Notes: a model not told the origin generated them from the sequence alone. A DNA stretch of 21,487 nucleotides from Nemertoderma westbladi (GCA_032718475.1 JAUCBJ010007770.1:1-21487), one strand, 5' to 3'. Counted from the first letter of the stretch, positions 10,103 through 20,600 are shown. Translations and numbers: made by a program.

Positions 10103-12657
10103 TTACTTTTGTTGTTTTTGAGAAAGTTCAGCTTTTGCTTTGAGAGCTCTCGCTTCTTCTGCGGTTCTCTTTTTAATTTGTTTGGAATGTTCCGGACATA
10201 GCCAACGTTCTTTGATATTGGTTTTCTCTATAAACCCAACACATTGGACGTGCCCCCATACTCTGCAAAATAAAAGCAAATCTGTCATTATTATTATTGT
10301 CATTTTATACCTTAAGTTATATTCAGCGGCGTAAAATGAATCTTATCGGTTAATAACACTGTAATAGGCAAGGCACACGTTTCGTATAAATATTATCCGA
10401 TATAAGTGGGCGTTCATAAAGTATGTCAAGGGGGGGGGGGGGGGGGGGGGGATTAGAGCTTGCGTGACATTTTGTGACAGAGGGGGGAGGGGGTTGTCGA
10501 CTTTTGTGACGGTGACGGCCATTGACTCCAACCACTGTAATACCTATTGCTGTAATTAATATAGAATAAGAACACTTGACTTGCCCGCTACAATAAAATA
10601 TTTTTTGTCGGGGGGGGGGGGGGGGGGGGGGGGTATTACAAATTGTCTAATGTGACAGAGGGGGGGGGGGGGGGGGTCAAAAATCGGAAAAATTTGCGTG
10701 ACATACTTTATGAATGCCCCCTAACTTATTTGTATTATTATTGTTATTATCCGTATAACTACTATACTATAACTTTTTTCAATATTCTCTCCACCTTTTA
10801 TTAACGGCGCTATCGCTCGGAAAATAATTTTTTTTCCCATATAATAAATAATTATTCTTACGTACTCGCATAAAACTTCCTGAAACTTATTTCTCCTCCT
10901 GTCACAGACAGATTCTTTGTGATCGCATCCGATCCAAACCCGGTTCATTAGCTGGTAGTCCTCGATGGAGTTGTATACCACTTTGCATAAGAAGCAAATG
11001 TGGTCGCTTCCAATGGTGGAAATTACCGACTCATTCTAAAAATATGAAGTGATGATAAATAAATAATATAAAGTACATCACGCAAATTATCAAGCAATAT
11101 CGTATCTCTTAGACAATAATATTTAATCTAATTCTGAGGGGTGTAGACGCTGCGCCGACACAGGTGCCGACAGATATATTCAGGTTTATTCTCCTGTTTA
11201 TTATATCCCCCTCTCTCTTCACTATTTCTTCCCACGATTTGGTACCGGCACCGGGGTCACTGGCAAGGGATGCAGACCCTGTGTCGGCACCTGTGTTGGC
11301 ACAGCGTCTCGTCTACCCCAATTTTGAGGACGGTGTAACCATTTGGTGGTAACTAACTATCCATTGGATCTAAAATTAATTCATTTTCCATTTCCACCAA
11401 ATTAAATCAATTCGTTACAGGTAGGCTTTTATAACCAAAAAAATAAACAGTGTTGTTATCAATTGGGGGAAAGGAGCAGGTTACAGAGGTAGGCTTTTAT
11501 AACCAAAACAATCAAAACAACCAAAACAAAGAAAAATAAAACGCAATAAAAATAGTGGAAGAATAACAAACCTCTTTAGCGCGCAAGCATTTTCGTGGTG
11601 AAAATGATAATGCCTTAATGGTAGACGTTGACTGTTGGCGGAGGGGGGTAGGGGTGGTGATGGTTGATTTGGGAGTGGTTTCCAAATCAATGGCAGTAGA
11701 AGAGCGATGCTCCTTCTGGAGTCTTTCGGCCAAGACTTTCCCTCCATTCCCGGAAGCTATAGTTTTCAGATTATCAATTTTGTTATTGAATGTCACGATT
11801 ACCATGTTCTCGTTTGTCTTTATATGGTAGTCATTAGCCTGAAATACAGTACAAGAACGTTTAGGAACGGGTTATAGCTCAACACGTGTATACGTGTCGT
11901 AATATCATACTTGGTTGAATACAACGCTAAATAAACAGAAACACAGAATATTCGGACGTTATAGAAGGCTTTAGTTTACCACCTATATTAAAAACCAATA
12001 AAAAATAATAAATAACAAATGTACAGCAGATAAAAAAATGTGTTCTTAATATCAGCTCACCTCTTTTGTGTACTTCAATGTCGATGTTCGACGATATCTC
12101 GTAAGTTTTGTACCACTCAATTGTTCCACCTTCAATTTTCCCTTGTGGTGATTCTTCTTTTGGCCCACATTTTTTTTTCTAGTTCCAAAACTAGAAATGA
12201 GATCAATTTTGGAATTGATGGGTATGGACCGTCTCTTCAATAAAGTCAGTTTCTTTTTATAATAGGACCGCTTGCTGCCGTCCGTATTTGGAGTCGCGAG
12301 CTTCCTTTCTAAACTGTTGATTCCTTGCCCGATAAAATCGTTTGTCTCTGACCTCACTGAGGCAAACGTATCCTCCTCGTGCTCGCGAATTCCCGATGCA
12401 GAGCCTGCCTCTTCGGATACTGCCATGTCGCTACCGCTACGCTCACAGTCACCAGTATCAATATCAACATCCTCCCCAGGCAGGCTTATCGTAATAGGAC
12501 TCACACACGACGGACCAACAAGTTCATCGTCGGAAGATTGTGGGAACTCTAAGATGCGGAATTGCGAGTTCCTACTAAATTCAAAATTGTCGTTCCCGCT
12601 CCTATCATCATACAGAATAGCGCTTGAATTCCCAAGCAATTGACTTAAGTCAGGCAT
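10103..12657 (-). CDS. PHD-like zinc-finger protein of the transposon, spliced, 397 residues
   Basis: On the - strand, exons 12657-12061, 11838-11572, 11035-10866 and 10262-10103 join into a 397-residue frame (intron phases 0, 0, 2). Residues 1-120 are rich in Ser/Asp/Glu. Residues 125-199 are strongly basic with KKK and KRR runs, a likely nuclear-localisation or DNA-contact region. The C-terminus has a PHD-like pattern: C302-x2-C305, WIGCD with C325, C344-x4-H349-x2-C352 (in WGHVQC), and WLCPEH with C367-x2-H370, then a charged Lys/Glu tail. The third-to-fourth ligand spacing is stretched by about 15 residues, and the last ligand is His rather than Cys. The third donor (GA|GTACGT) was chosen because only it keeps the finger in frame; a stronger GTAAGA 4 nt downstream would break it. 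PHD fingers usually read histone tails, so a targeting role for the transposon is inferred. Confidence 0.65.
10408..10720. mobile_element. Nested 313-bp MITE with G-runs
   Basis: GGGCGTTCATAAAGTATGTCA at the left end is matched inverted by TGACATACTTTATGAATGCCC at the right (one clear mismatch). Inside are three G-runs of 22, 24 and 17 (10430-10451, 10610-10633, 10660-10676), each next to TGTCA- or GTGACAGAG-type words. It lies in the last intron of the PHD gene. Ends reading 'TTCATAAAGTATGTCA' are known from small non-autonomous elements in invertebrates; the superfamily is not resolved and no clear target duplication was seen. Confidence 0.65.
11138..11319. mobile_element. Nested ~180-bp MITE with TGCCGACA ends
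   Basis: The left end GGGGTGTAGACGCTGCGCC, then GACACAGGTGCCGACA, is matched inverted by TGTCGGCACCTGTG, then TTGGCACAGCGTCTCGTCTACCCC, with a short insertion. It lies in intron 2 of the PHD gene. A related cluster sits at 7785-7945 in the other gene's intron. Confidence 0.6.
11420..11509. repeat. Direct repeat of about 20 bp in the PHD gene intron
   Basis: GTAGGCTTTTATAACCAAAA occurs near 11420 and again near 11488, 68 bp apart. It is probably a local duplication. Confidence 0.6.
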
Positions 12658-14924
12658 GATTCAAGCTCGATTCGATTATATAAATGATTATTCAATGATT
12701 CAATAGTATTATAATATAATTATCCACATTGACTACTGAACTATTAAACAGAAAACTTTAAATACTTTAAACTGAGTTGAATTAGACCTAAATCAGTAAA
12801 TCAGACCTAAAGTACAGAAGTAGCGATTTCACTGGGTCCTTTTTTCGTACTTTTACACGTCATTTTAAATAAATAATAAAATAATTTTCTGGAAATATTA
12901 AATTATACATTCGGCCACGTTTTACAAGCCAGCATTAAGTTTAATTATGTGTTAATAATATTTTTTTATTGTTAGAATTTACATTATTTACCGCTCAGTA
13001 AAAGGGCTACCGATAAAAAATAATATATTTACATTATTTACCTACGTAAATAATTAACTATTTTTAATTAATTAAATTTATTGGCGTATTGATGGATTTC
13101 TATGTGTCTTAAAGCAGTAAAGGATAATAATTATAAATACTAATAATAATTACTTAATAACACTAAATTAATGCCGCTATAATTTTGCTGACGGTGCAGT
13201 TTCCTGTTTGTAATTTTACTCTTCCTCTCCTACTTTCTGCTGCCTCAAACTGCAAACACCCAGGGCATGGAAAGGAATTTAACATTTGAGATTATAACTT
13301 TATTAACGGCAGCTCTGTAATGTTTAGTACAGTCCAGCAGTCTGTCGAACACATTGCACATTGCAGGTTGACTCCATTCAATATTTCAGACGACACACAC
13401 ACACACACAATATTCAAATACAGAGAGAGGCCTGATAACAGGGCCTCCCTAGTCCCTACCCTTGCAAGTCCAGGTCGCCTTAGGCGGTTATTAGTGGATA
13501 GGGAAAGCCTGAGCCTTAGAGTTCATTATGCCAAACCAAGCTAGCCATTATAAAAACATAAACAACATTAACATTCAGTGTATCTCTCAGCAACAAAAAT
13601 ACAAGCTGTAAGTAACTCTCAGGTCTCAGCCAAGACATCAACTCTCTCTCAAGTCTCAACGACATTAATTGTTATAGATATATTTGGAATCCTTAACAAC
13701 GACACCTTTCCATTGGTATCAACAAAACACAATAATGATAATAATAACGGCGGTGCGACTGGCGCAATGTTTAATTACTTATTAAAATATAATATATTTT
13801 AATAATTATAATACTAAGGATGATTTAAAAATTAAAATTACATATTTTACGATAAATAGAACACGTTATTAAACTTTTGCCTCTCTTGATCTGATTTATT
13901 TATACTATAATACTTATTACACTAATCTGTCAGAGCATATTTTATTTACCGAATAAAAAATAGTTAATATTTAACGTATCTTTTATTAGAAAATAATTAT
14001 TAAAATTATTTTCTAAATTATTTTTAAATTCAAAATTAAAGATAATTAGGTTAGTTAACCAGGAAAAAGCAAATTACTGGTAGGTAAGCCAAGGCAATGT
14101 GCAGATATGAGCTCAGAAATATGATCAACAGTTGGCCTACATAAATCTTTTGAGAGTGCAATAACCAACCAAAGGCAAGATGAGTGAGGATGACTAAATG
14201 GAATTGCCTTGTCAGCGACCAATAACTACACACTACAAACAATTCCTACACAGGATAGAGACCAGAGGCATAGTGACCTCCCTGCTTGCTAAGCCCGTCA
14301 GCAGGGGGCCCCTTGCCATATTGTCATTACTTGGTGTGGGGGGGGGGGGGGGGGGGGCGGCTGGCTGGCTGGCTATATACGCCCTCGTTTTGCAGCCAAT
14401 ACAGCAATATACTGTACTGTAAGTAAGCGCCACACAACCCTGTAGAGGCGTGGGGTGGAGGGTGCTAGTCTATTTAATCTGTGGTTTTTTTTAATTCATC
14501 TTCATATATTTACAAGGCGCGGAAACTATGCTTAATATTGCCCATGAAACGGAAATGCAGAAATGAAACGAACATTAAACATTATTAACTATAAAAAAGT
14601 TGTAATAAAATCAATTCAACAAATTTTGCAGCAATTTTGCCTAACTACTTACAGTAAACTTTAGACTCTGGTGTAATTAAATTAAAGCCTTATTAGTTTA
14701 GGTTGTAAATAGTAGGCTGGTACCTTCCTACAGAAGGAGGACAGGGGGGCTAAATAAGAGCCCCAACTTCCAGCCAGTTGTTTGATGTTAGGCAATTGAT
14801 TCTCAGAAACATGTCAATCATATCCCTGAAGGTATGTCTATTGTATCGCGAGAAGCAAAGTCGGGCCTCCTTTGATGTCCTGAGATCTCAAAGGAAACCA
14901 GATTTGGTTTCAATTTAGAGTAAG
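12658..14924. other. Right arm of the large element, non-coding
   Basis: About 2.3 kb upstream of the PHD gene, presumably holding its promoter. No convincing exon on either strand. It contains a near-perfect inverted repeat AGAAAATAAT/ATTATTTTCT (about 13987-14015), a CA microsatellite near 13393, a G(20) run (14338-14357), and subterminal copies of the TIR palindrome from 14894. Confidence 0.6.
14894..14911 (+). repeat. Right subterminal palindrome GAAACCAGATTTGGTTTC
   Basis: An 18-bp near-palindrome repeated exactly at 14928-14945 inside the right TIR, and as its reverse complement in the left TIR (3452-3469). Confidence 0.7.
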
Positions 14925-14981
14925 TGTGAAACCAGATTTGGTTTCATGAAGAAACCAAATCTCGCTGAGAATACCCAACTG
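14925..14981 (-). repeat. Right TIR of the 11.6-kb element
   Basis: Reverse complement of 3416-3472 with two adjacent mismatches over 57 bp. It ends ATACCCAACTG and is followed at once by TACTG, the target duplication. Confidence 0.9.
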
Positions 14982-14986
14982 TACTG

Positions 14987-15380
14987 CCTACAGTTCAGCA
15001 GTTGTACAGTTGCAGTTCAGCTGTGCTATATTTATATGCAATACAGCAATATGTCAGTCTCAGCACTCAGTACAGCAGTATGTTTCACCATCCCCATGTG
15101 CCATGCCAGCATGCAGATGGCAGATATACAGTCTGACAGTAGCTTATAGATATTCTGATTACTGTCAGGCATTACTGCATTTGCATTAGGCTACTGACTG
15201 CTCTGATATACCGGTACATGCCAGCATGCAGGCAGATACCAGGATACACAGATGAGATCTATACAGACAGACAGACGACAGACTGACAGACAGATCCCAG
15301 ATGGCTGGATGGTACCGGTACTGTGGTATGGTAGGATGGATATGATAACTGGATTCGCGTTGCATCATACCCAACTACAG
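14987..15380. other. Host flank before the RAD51D-like exon, probably intron
   Basis: Non-coding, with simple-repeat character: CAGTAC/CAGCAG words, two copies of ATGCCAGCATGCAG about 114 bp apart, and a degenerate GACA array near 15265-15296. It ends in the acceptor-like CAACTACAG at 15380. Confidence 0.55.
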
Positions 15381-16016
15381 ACGGGCTATTCGCTCCCACA
15401 CAATGTCACCAAAGGCTTAGGTATTACAAAAGTCCTTCCAACAGGTCCGATTATTGAAATATTTGGCACAAACCCTACGGATAACTCGCGAGTTTGTATG
15501 GATGTAGCTGCGAAGGCAGTCCAAGAATTTCATTCTGACAACGAATTTGTTACTTATATAGATACAAATGGTAATTGTAATGCGCAATATTTCCACAACA
15601 TTATATATGGATCAAACAATATGTTTAATGTGGATAAGTTCGAGAGAATTCAAATATGGCGCGCTTTTAGCCCCAGTGATGTATTAAAGATATTGGAAAG
15701 CATATCGTCCAATGGGGATTGGAATATTCGAACTCGATTGGTTATCATTGATTCCATTGATGTAGTTCTTGGTCCATTGCTTTCACGGCCTGTTACTTCA
15801 TTTGGTGGTTGTCAAGCCGGACAGAGCCTAGTGACCACGTTCGCAAAGACTCTGCAACACGCTGCCCAGCAGGATAATCTTGTTGTTGTCACTAGCAACA
15901 GCCAATTAGCGCGGGTAAACGTCCCCACCCCTAAACTGGGTTCGGCTTGGTTGAGAATACCAAGTCTTCGGGTGCATATCTCTAAGGTTAATATGGTTGA
16001 CTTGCATACTACATAG
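15381..16016 (+). CDS. RAD51D-like recombination protein, exon with RecA core (5' partial)
   Basis: After an acceptor-like CTACAG, the frame encodes the RecA/RAD51 core: TKGLGITKVLPTGPIIEIFG (the strand leading into Walker A), YIDTNGNC, RLVIIDSIDVVLGPLL (Walker B, with the PLL that follows it in RAD51D), and LVVVTSNSQLARVN. Spacing and these motifs fit RAD51D better than RAD51, XRCC2 or RAD51C. RAD51D works in the BCDX2 complex in homologous recombination in the nucleus. The Walker A position reads GTNPTDNS, lacking the Gly-Lys that binds ATP phosphates. The N-terminal domain of about 80 residues is missing, so 5' exons must lie upstream, beyond or within unrecognised sequence. An open frame continues upstream to an ATG at 15252 but encodes microsatellite sequence. 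The C-terminus is about 45 residues short; AAG|GTTAAT near 15987 could be a donor to a further exon. Confidence 0.7.
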   Translation, partial: TGYSLPHNVTKGLGITKVLPTGPIIEIFGTNPTDNSRVCMDVAAKAVQEFHSDNEFVTYIDTNGNCNAQYFHNIIYGSNNMFNVDKFERIQIWRAFSPSDVLKILESISSNGDWNIRTRLVIIDSIDVVLGPLLSRPVTSFGGCQAGQSLVTTFAKTLQHAAQQDNLVVVTSNSQLARVNVPTPKLGSAWLRIPSLRVHISKVNMVDLHTT

Positions 16017-16758
16017 CCGGAGCGTGCTGCCAATATTAAACAAACATGTGTTATTGTTATTTTAGACTTCTTATAGTATGTGTCAAACTGTCTAATTATA
16101 AACACATAACTGTTACCCCAGTACCCTGTTCCTACATAGTTTCGAAAGTTTTAAAAGTAAAAACTGAATAATTGATATTATTCCTGATTTGTGCTATGAA
16201 CATTGCACTAGACGAGAGCCATTTCTTAACAGTGCATGTTTTATAAGTAATTCACCAGCACGCAAAAAGTGTTTACTTCAATGGTGCAATATATCGTGTT
16301 TACAGATATTATTGCTTTTAAATATGTCTGAGCTCTATTCAGCTATTACTCAGCCTACTTAATTACACAAGCGGAGATTCAATGTATTGCCATTGTTTTG
16401 TATTCTCTGATTCTCGGGATAACAATAACAAAGTACTGGTAATAAATAATTCTTTCTAAAAATGAACATACAAAATTCTTAGTGATAAGCGTACTTGGTT
16501 TTGCAAATCGATTTTTTAGTTTTGGAGTGAGGCACAACATTACAACTGTTAGTTCCAATACCTTTTTATCGAATAGACAAGTCTACATTATTTTTCTGAA
16601 AAATCGACTAAGTTTCTGAATCAATATATTTTTAAATTAGAATATATCTATATAGTAATAGTGTATCTATAATATACACAACCAAATTAAATATATAGAA
16701 AGAGTTGATCGATAGAGTATTTCAGTATTTCTATATTATACATGCTTCAGTTAAAAAT

Positions 16759-16811
16759 CAAAAAAATAAATTATCGGTAATATAATATATTACCGATAAT
16801 TTAATTTTTTT
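16759..16811. repeat. Long AT-rich palindrome
   Basis: Two arms of about 26 nt, with core AAATTATCGGTAATATA and its reverse complement, almost touch, with a 1-nt length difference in the A/T runs. Another near-palindrome, AGAAATATATTATATTTCT, follows at 16816-16834. Such a structure can extrude as a cruciform or be a collapsed foldback element. Confidence 0.7.
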
Positions 16812-16869
16812 GCTAAGAAATATATTATATTTCTGTTTCTTTTAAAAGATACGTACCGGTAAGGTAATA

Positions 16870-16955
16870 TGTCTTCCGTAGTCGCAGCGTGGTTTCATCC
16901 TTTGGACCTTCCACCAATGACAAAGAACTTGCTCTATCTACTGAGCTAACCCAAG
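16870..16955 (-). repeat. tRNA-derived SINE-like head
   Basis: On the - strand, GGGTTAGCTCAGTAGATAGA looks like tRNA positions 6-25 with an A box and a pairable D stem (GCTC...GAGC). About 35 nt further on is AGGATGAAACC, resembling a decayed B box (GGTTCGAAACC). The anticodon stem does not pair, so it is not a functional tRNA. A tail or target duplication was not identified. Confidence 0.4.
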
Positions 16956-17663
16956 ACCTAAACAATCCTTCACTTTCCTGAACTTTCAGTTCTAGTTTCA
17001 TTGTATTTTACCAATCAAAGTGGAACAGTGGAAGTGGATTTATAATAGGCCTAATAATCATTTTTTAATAATAAATAATGAATTATTTAAGAGTAAATTT
17101 TAATAATGAGTAGTTTTAATAGTAAATTCTAAGTCAATTATTATAATAGTAAATATGAATAATGCATATTATATAATTATAAATGTTTCTAAATGTATAA
17201 TGTTTCTAGCAGGGTTGGACCTCAGCTCTTTCACATAAAAAATATATATTATTTACTTATTTAAATCATAATGTAAATATTTTATTGTAATATTTTATTG
17301 TAGACCAAATTTTAATTCATTTTTACTCCAGATGTCTGGAAATTAAATATATACAATTGTTCATAATTATAAATTGAATTAATCTACTGTAAGGCCTATT
17401 ATATGCCAGTTAGGGTGGCGTCTGGTTTGTTTGTATCATGTTCAACAATGGCTGGTTACCAGTAAACAAAAATAAATCAGATTAAATCTAGAACATAAAG
17501 CTTAAACTCCCTCCACCTCGCATAATTTGATTTAATACTTAATAGGCCCAACAAATTGGAGTAAATATACTTAGGGCACTTAGGCCTATCTTAATTCGTT
17601 GGTACCTGTACTCTATTTAATTTGTGCACCATTATATTGTACAGCGCAACATATAACTGCATA

Positions 17664-20600
17664 ATGAGTAAACCCAAAGGAACTCTAAGTCGTTCCGATG
17701 AACCCATAAAGAAATTGGAACACCACATGGAACTCTTACGTCAAGAGCATGTGAAGCTCCAACAGAAACACATCGAGTTGGACCACAAGTACCAGATTGC
17801 GGTGGCCAATAGGAGCCCAGATGAGTCAGTAGATGGATTCGTTGGTAATTTAATTAACACAGTGTCCGGACTCTTCAACAAAGACTCATTCAGCGATATT
17901 ACTATCGGCCTGCAGAGCGGGGCGACCATGAAAGGTCACCGAATCGTGTTGGAATCCTCTCGCGGTAACTGGGGTTGCGACCTGGAGAGAGTGTCGCTTG
18001 TCGAGTTAACTACCTTCCGCGACTCAGTAGCTCGCGCTGTTCTACAATGGGTTTACACTAACAAAATTGTTTTCGTAGATAAACCAGAAAACTTTCCTTT
18101 GGACGTTATAAAAGCCGCTTCTCTGTATAAACTCGACCGGCTGAAACGCGTCTGCGAACAAACTTTATTGTCGTTGGTGAACGTAAAGAATTGCATCAGT
18201 TTCTTCGAGGTGGCGGAGGAATTCGACGCGTCGATATTGCGGAGCCACTGCTCCGAGGTGTTGTCTAGTCACTGGGACGAGTTCACGGTGGACGACTTCT
18301 CTAGGATGCCGGCTCCGCTCCTCTACCAGATGTTTAAGAACCACACTGGGTTCCCACTCCACGCGGCCATCCGGAACAACCGGGAGGACATTGTGTTCCT
18401 CTACTTGATGGAACACGATGTGGATCTTAGGGAATCTGTTAACCAGACAGACGAAGACGGTTGCCTACCTATCGATTTAGCACTAAAAGGCCGACAGGAT
18501 AGCATCGCTCGGACTCTCGTAGATAACAAAGCCGATATAAACAGTCGTAACATTAATAACCAAACTCTCCTACATACAGCCATAGAGAGAGGCGACCATT
18601 TCGCAGCGATGTTCCTTATAAACCAGGAATGCGACATACATTGCCGAGTTACAACGACGCAGCACTCCGCGTTACATCTTTGCTCGTTCTTTACTGGAAA
18701 CGACGCTGAGTTAGCCGACGTTGTGGACGCGCTGCTGGAGCGCAGTTGCGATGTAAACGCGCGCGACGCTTCCAGCAACACGCCGCTGCATCTCGCGATC
18801 AACTACGGGAAGTCGGTGATCGTCGATAAGTTGCTGAGCGCCGCGGAGGTGAATGCGGTTAACGACGCGTTCGAGTCGCCGCTGCTGCTCGCCCTGCTGC
18901 GGTTCGCGTCGCAACGAAGTCTCGTCGATCAGCTGATCGCGGCCGGAGCGGACCCGGAGGTTAGCAACCCCGGCACCGAGGAGCGGCCGCTGCACGCCGT
19001 CGTCCGGGAGGGCCAGGCCGACGCCGCGGAGTACCTCGTCCGACTCGGTTGCGTCGCCGACGCGGCCAACTCGCTCGGGGAGACCGCGATGCACCTCGCG
19101 GTGGGTTCGCGACTCGCCGGGCTGGTCGGGGTGCTCCTAGAGGCGGGCTGCGACCCCAACCGGCAGACAAAACGGCCCGGGACCGGGGACCCGCGGCCTC
19201 CCAGGGAACCCGACGCGTCGCTAAGCGACGATGACGACTCGGAGGATGTCTCCGGGGTAACGCCTTTCCATCTCGCAGTGAAACTTGGGTTCGACGAAAT
19301 AGTCGAGAAGTTCCTCGACCATCAGAGTAGATGTAGATCGTCGTCTGGGTCTCTCCTTCCTTTGGATCTATCCCTCGCCGATTCCGAGGGACACACCGTG
19401 TTAGCCTTAGCTTTATGGGCTAACAAGTACGAGTTAGCCAAGAAGCTGTTGGTTTTGGGTGCCGATATCAACCGGATGAGTCCCGATGGTTTGAATCTCC
19501 TCCACTCCGCGATTCTCTCGCAGAACGCGGCCGCTGCGTTGTTCCTTATAGAGGCGGGTTGTTGGGTACAGACTCGGACCCGCGGTGGATCGGCTACCGG
19601 TAGCGAGAGACCCGCGGGTGAGTCCCCGTTGCTACTGGCTATCGGGCGGCACCTCCCGTCCGTGGTGGACGCGCTGTGCGCCCGGGGCTCCGACATGGCG
19701 GAGGTGGACGCGGGCGGCGACCCCTGTCTGTGGGTCGCCCTGGAGACGGGCCAGGAGGACGTGGCCTCCATCCTGCTGCGGCACGGCTGCGACCCCACGG
19801 GCTGGGCCGCCACAGGGCCTGGCGGCTGTCTGCAGACGCTGCTGCATCGAGCCGTGGACGAGAACAACGAGCCGGTCGCGTGTTTCCTGATCCGCGGGGG
19901 CTGCGACGTGGACGCGGCGAGACGACCCGGTCCCGACGGCGCCGGGGACCTGGAGGCCCGGGACCAACAGTCCCCGCTGCACATCGCCGCCTCCTGGGGG
20001 CTGTTCGCCGTGGTCGAGTGCCTCCTGGAGCACGGGGCCAACGTGAACGCCGTCGACAGCGAAGCTAAAGCGCCGATTCATATCGCGATCACCAACCAGC
20101 ACGTTGAGATAATCGAGTTGTTGGTCGGCTGTCCGGCTATCGATCTGTCGCGACGAGATGCGGCTGGACAGACACCGTTCGCGTGCGCGATGACCTTCCG
20201 CAATAACAAAGCCGCGCAGTCGATTCTATCGCGGGAACCCACAGCCGCGGAACAAACTGACAACCGAGGGAGGAACTTCCTGCACGTCGCCATCCAGAAT
20301 AACGATATCGAAGCGGTTCTCTTCCTCCTCTCCGTCGGGATCAACGTGAACACACCGATACGCGACAACCAGCGGTTGGCCCCGCTGCATCTCGCCGTTA
20401 ACATCGGTTCGGAGATAATCCTTAGGAACCTGCTGCTGGCTGGTTGCGATGTCAACCAACTCACGTCGCTTAAACAACCCGCGTTGCATCTCGCCGTTGG
20501 TAACGATAGTCCGTCGATCGCGAGTATCCTAACGGATAACGGCTGCGATTACTCGTTGCGGGATGTGAACGGGGACAGCGCGCTGCACGTGGCTGCTAAG

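Larger units (their letters stand above)
3416..14981. mobile_element. 11.6-kb autonomous DNA transposon with two convergent genes
   Basis: The first 57 bp (3416-3472, beginning CAGTTGGGTATTCTCAGCG) are repeated in reverse complement at 14925-14981 with two mismatches. TACTG lies immediately outside each end (3411-3415 and 14982-14986). Inside are two spliced, intact genes facing each other: a candidate transposase (exons from 4144 to 9827, + strand) and a PHD-like finger protein (exons from 12657 to 10103, - strand), with stop codons only 275 bp apart. Introns and the 2.3-kb right arm carry nested repeats and five G-runs of at least 17. Intact genes, near-identical TIRs and a perfect duplication point to a young insertion. 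CAGT ends with a 5-bp duplication do not match a superfamily I can name with confidence (Transib has 5-bp duplications but CAC ends). Confidence 0.85.
16017..17663. other. AT-rich intergenic region, no gene seen
   Basis: No coding exon was recognised. Besides the palindrome at 16759-16811 and the SINE-like head at 16870-16955, it consists of TAATAA-rich simple sequence. It presumably includes the promoter and 5' UTR of the ANKFY1 gene; no confident core promoter motif was found. Confidence 0.55.

Noticed and set aside
15252-15380. Upstream extension of the RAD51D-like frame to an ATG
   Set aside because: The sequence is a GACA-type simple repeat with no family similarity, and a splice acceptor sits exactly where homology begins.
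16870-16955. Functional tRNA gene on the - strand
   Set aside because: The D arm is good, but the anticodon stem does not pair and the B box is decayed; a SINE head is a better reading.
18165-20489. Many long - strand and alternative-frame open frames inside ANKFY1
   Set aside because: They are shadows of a GC-rich coding region and have no homology of their own.
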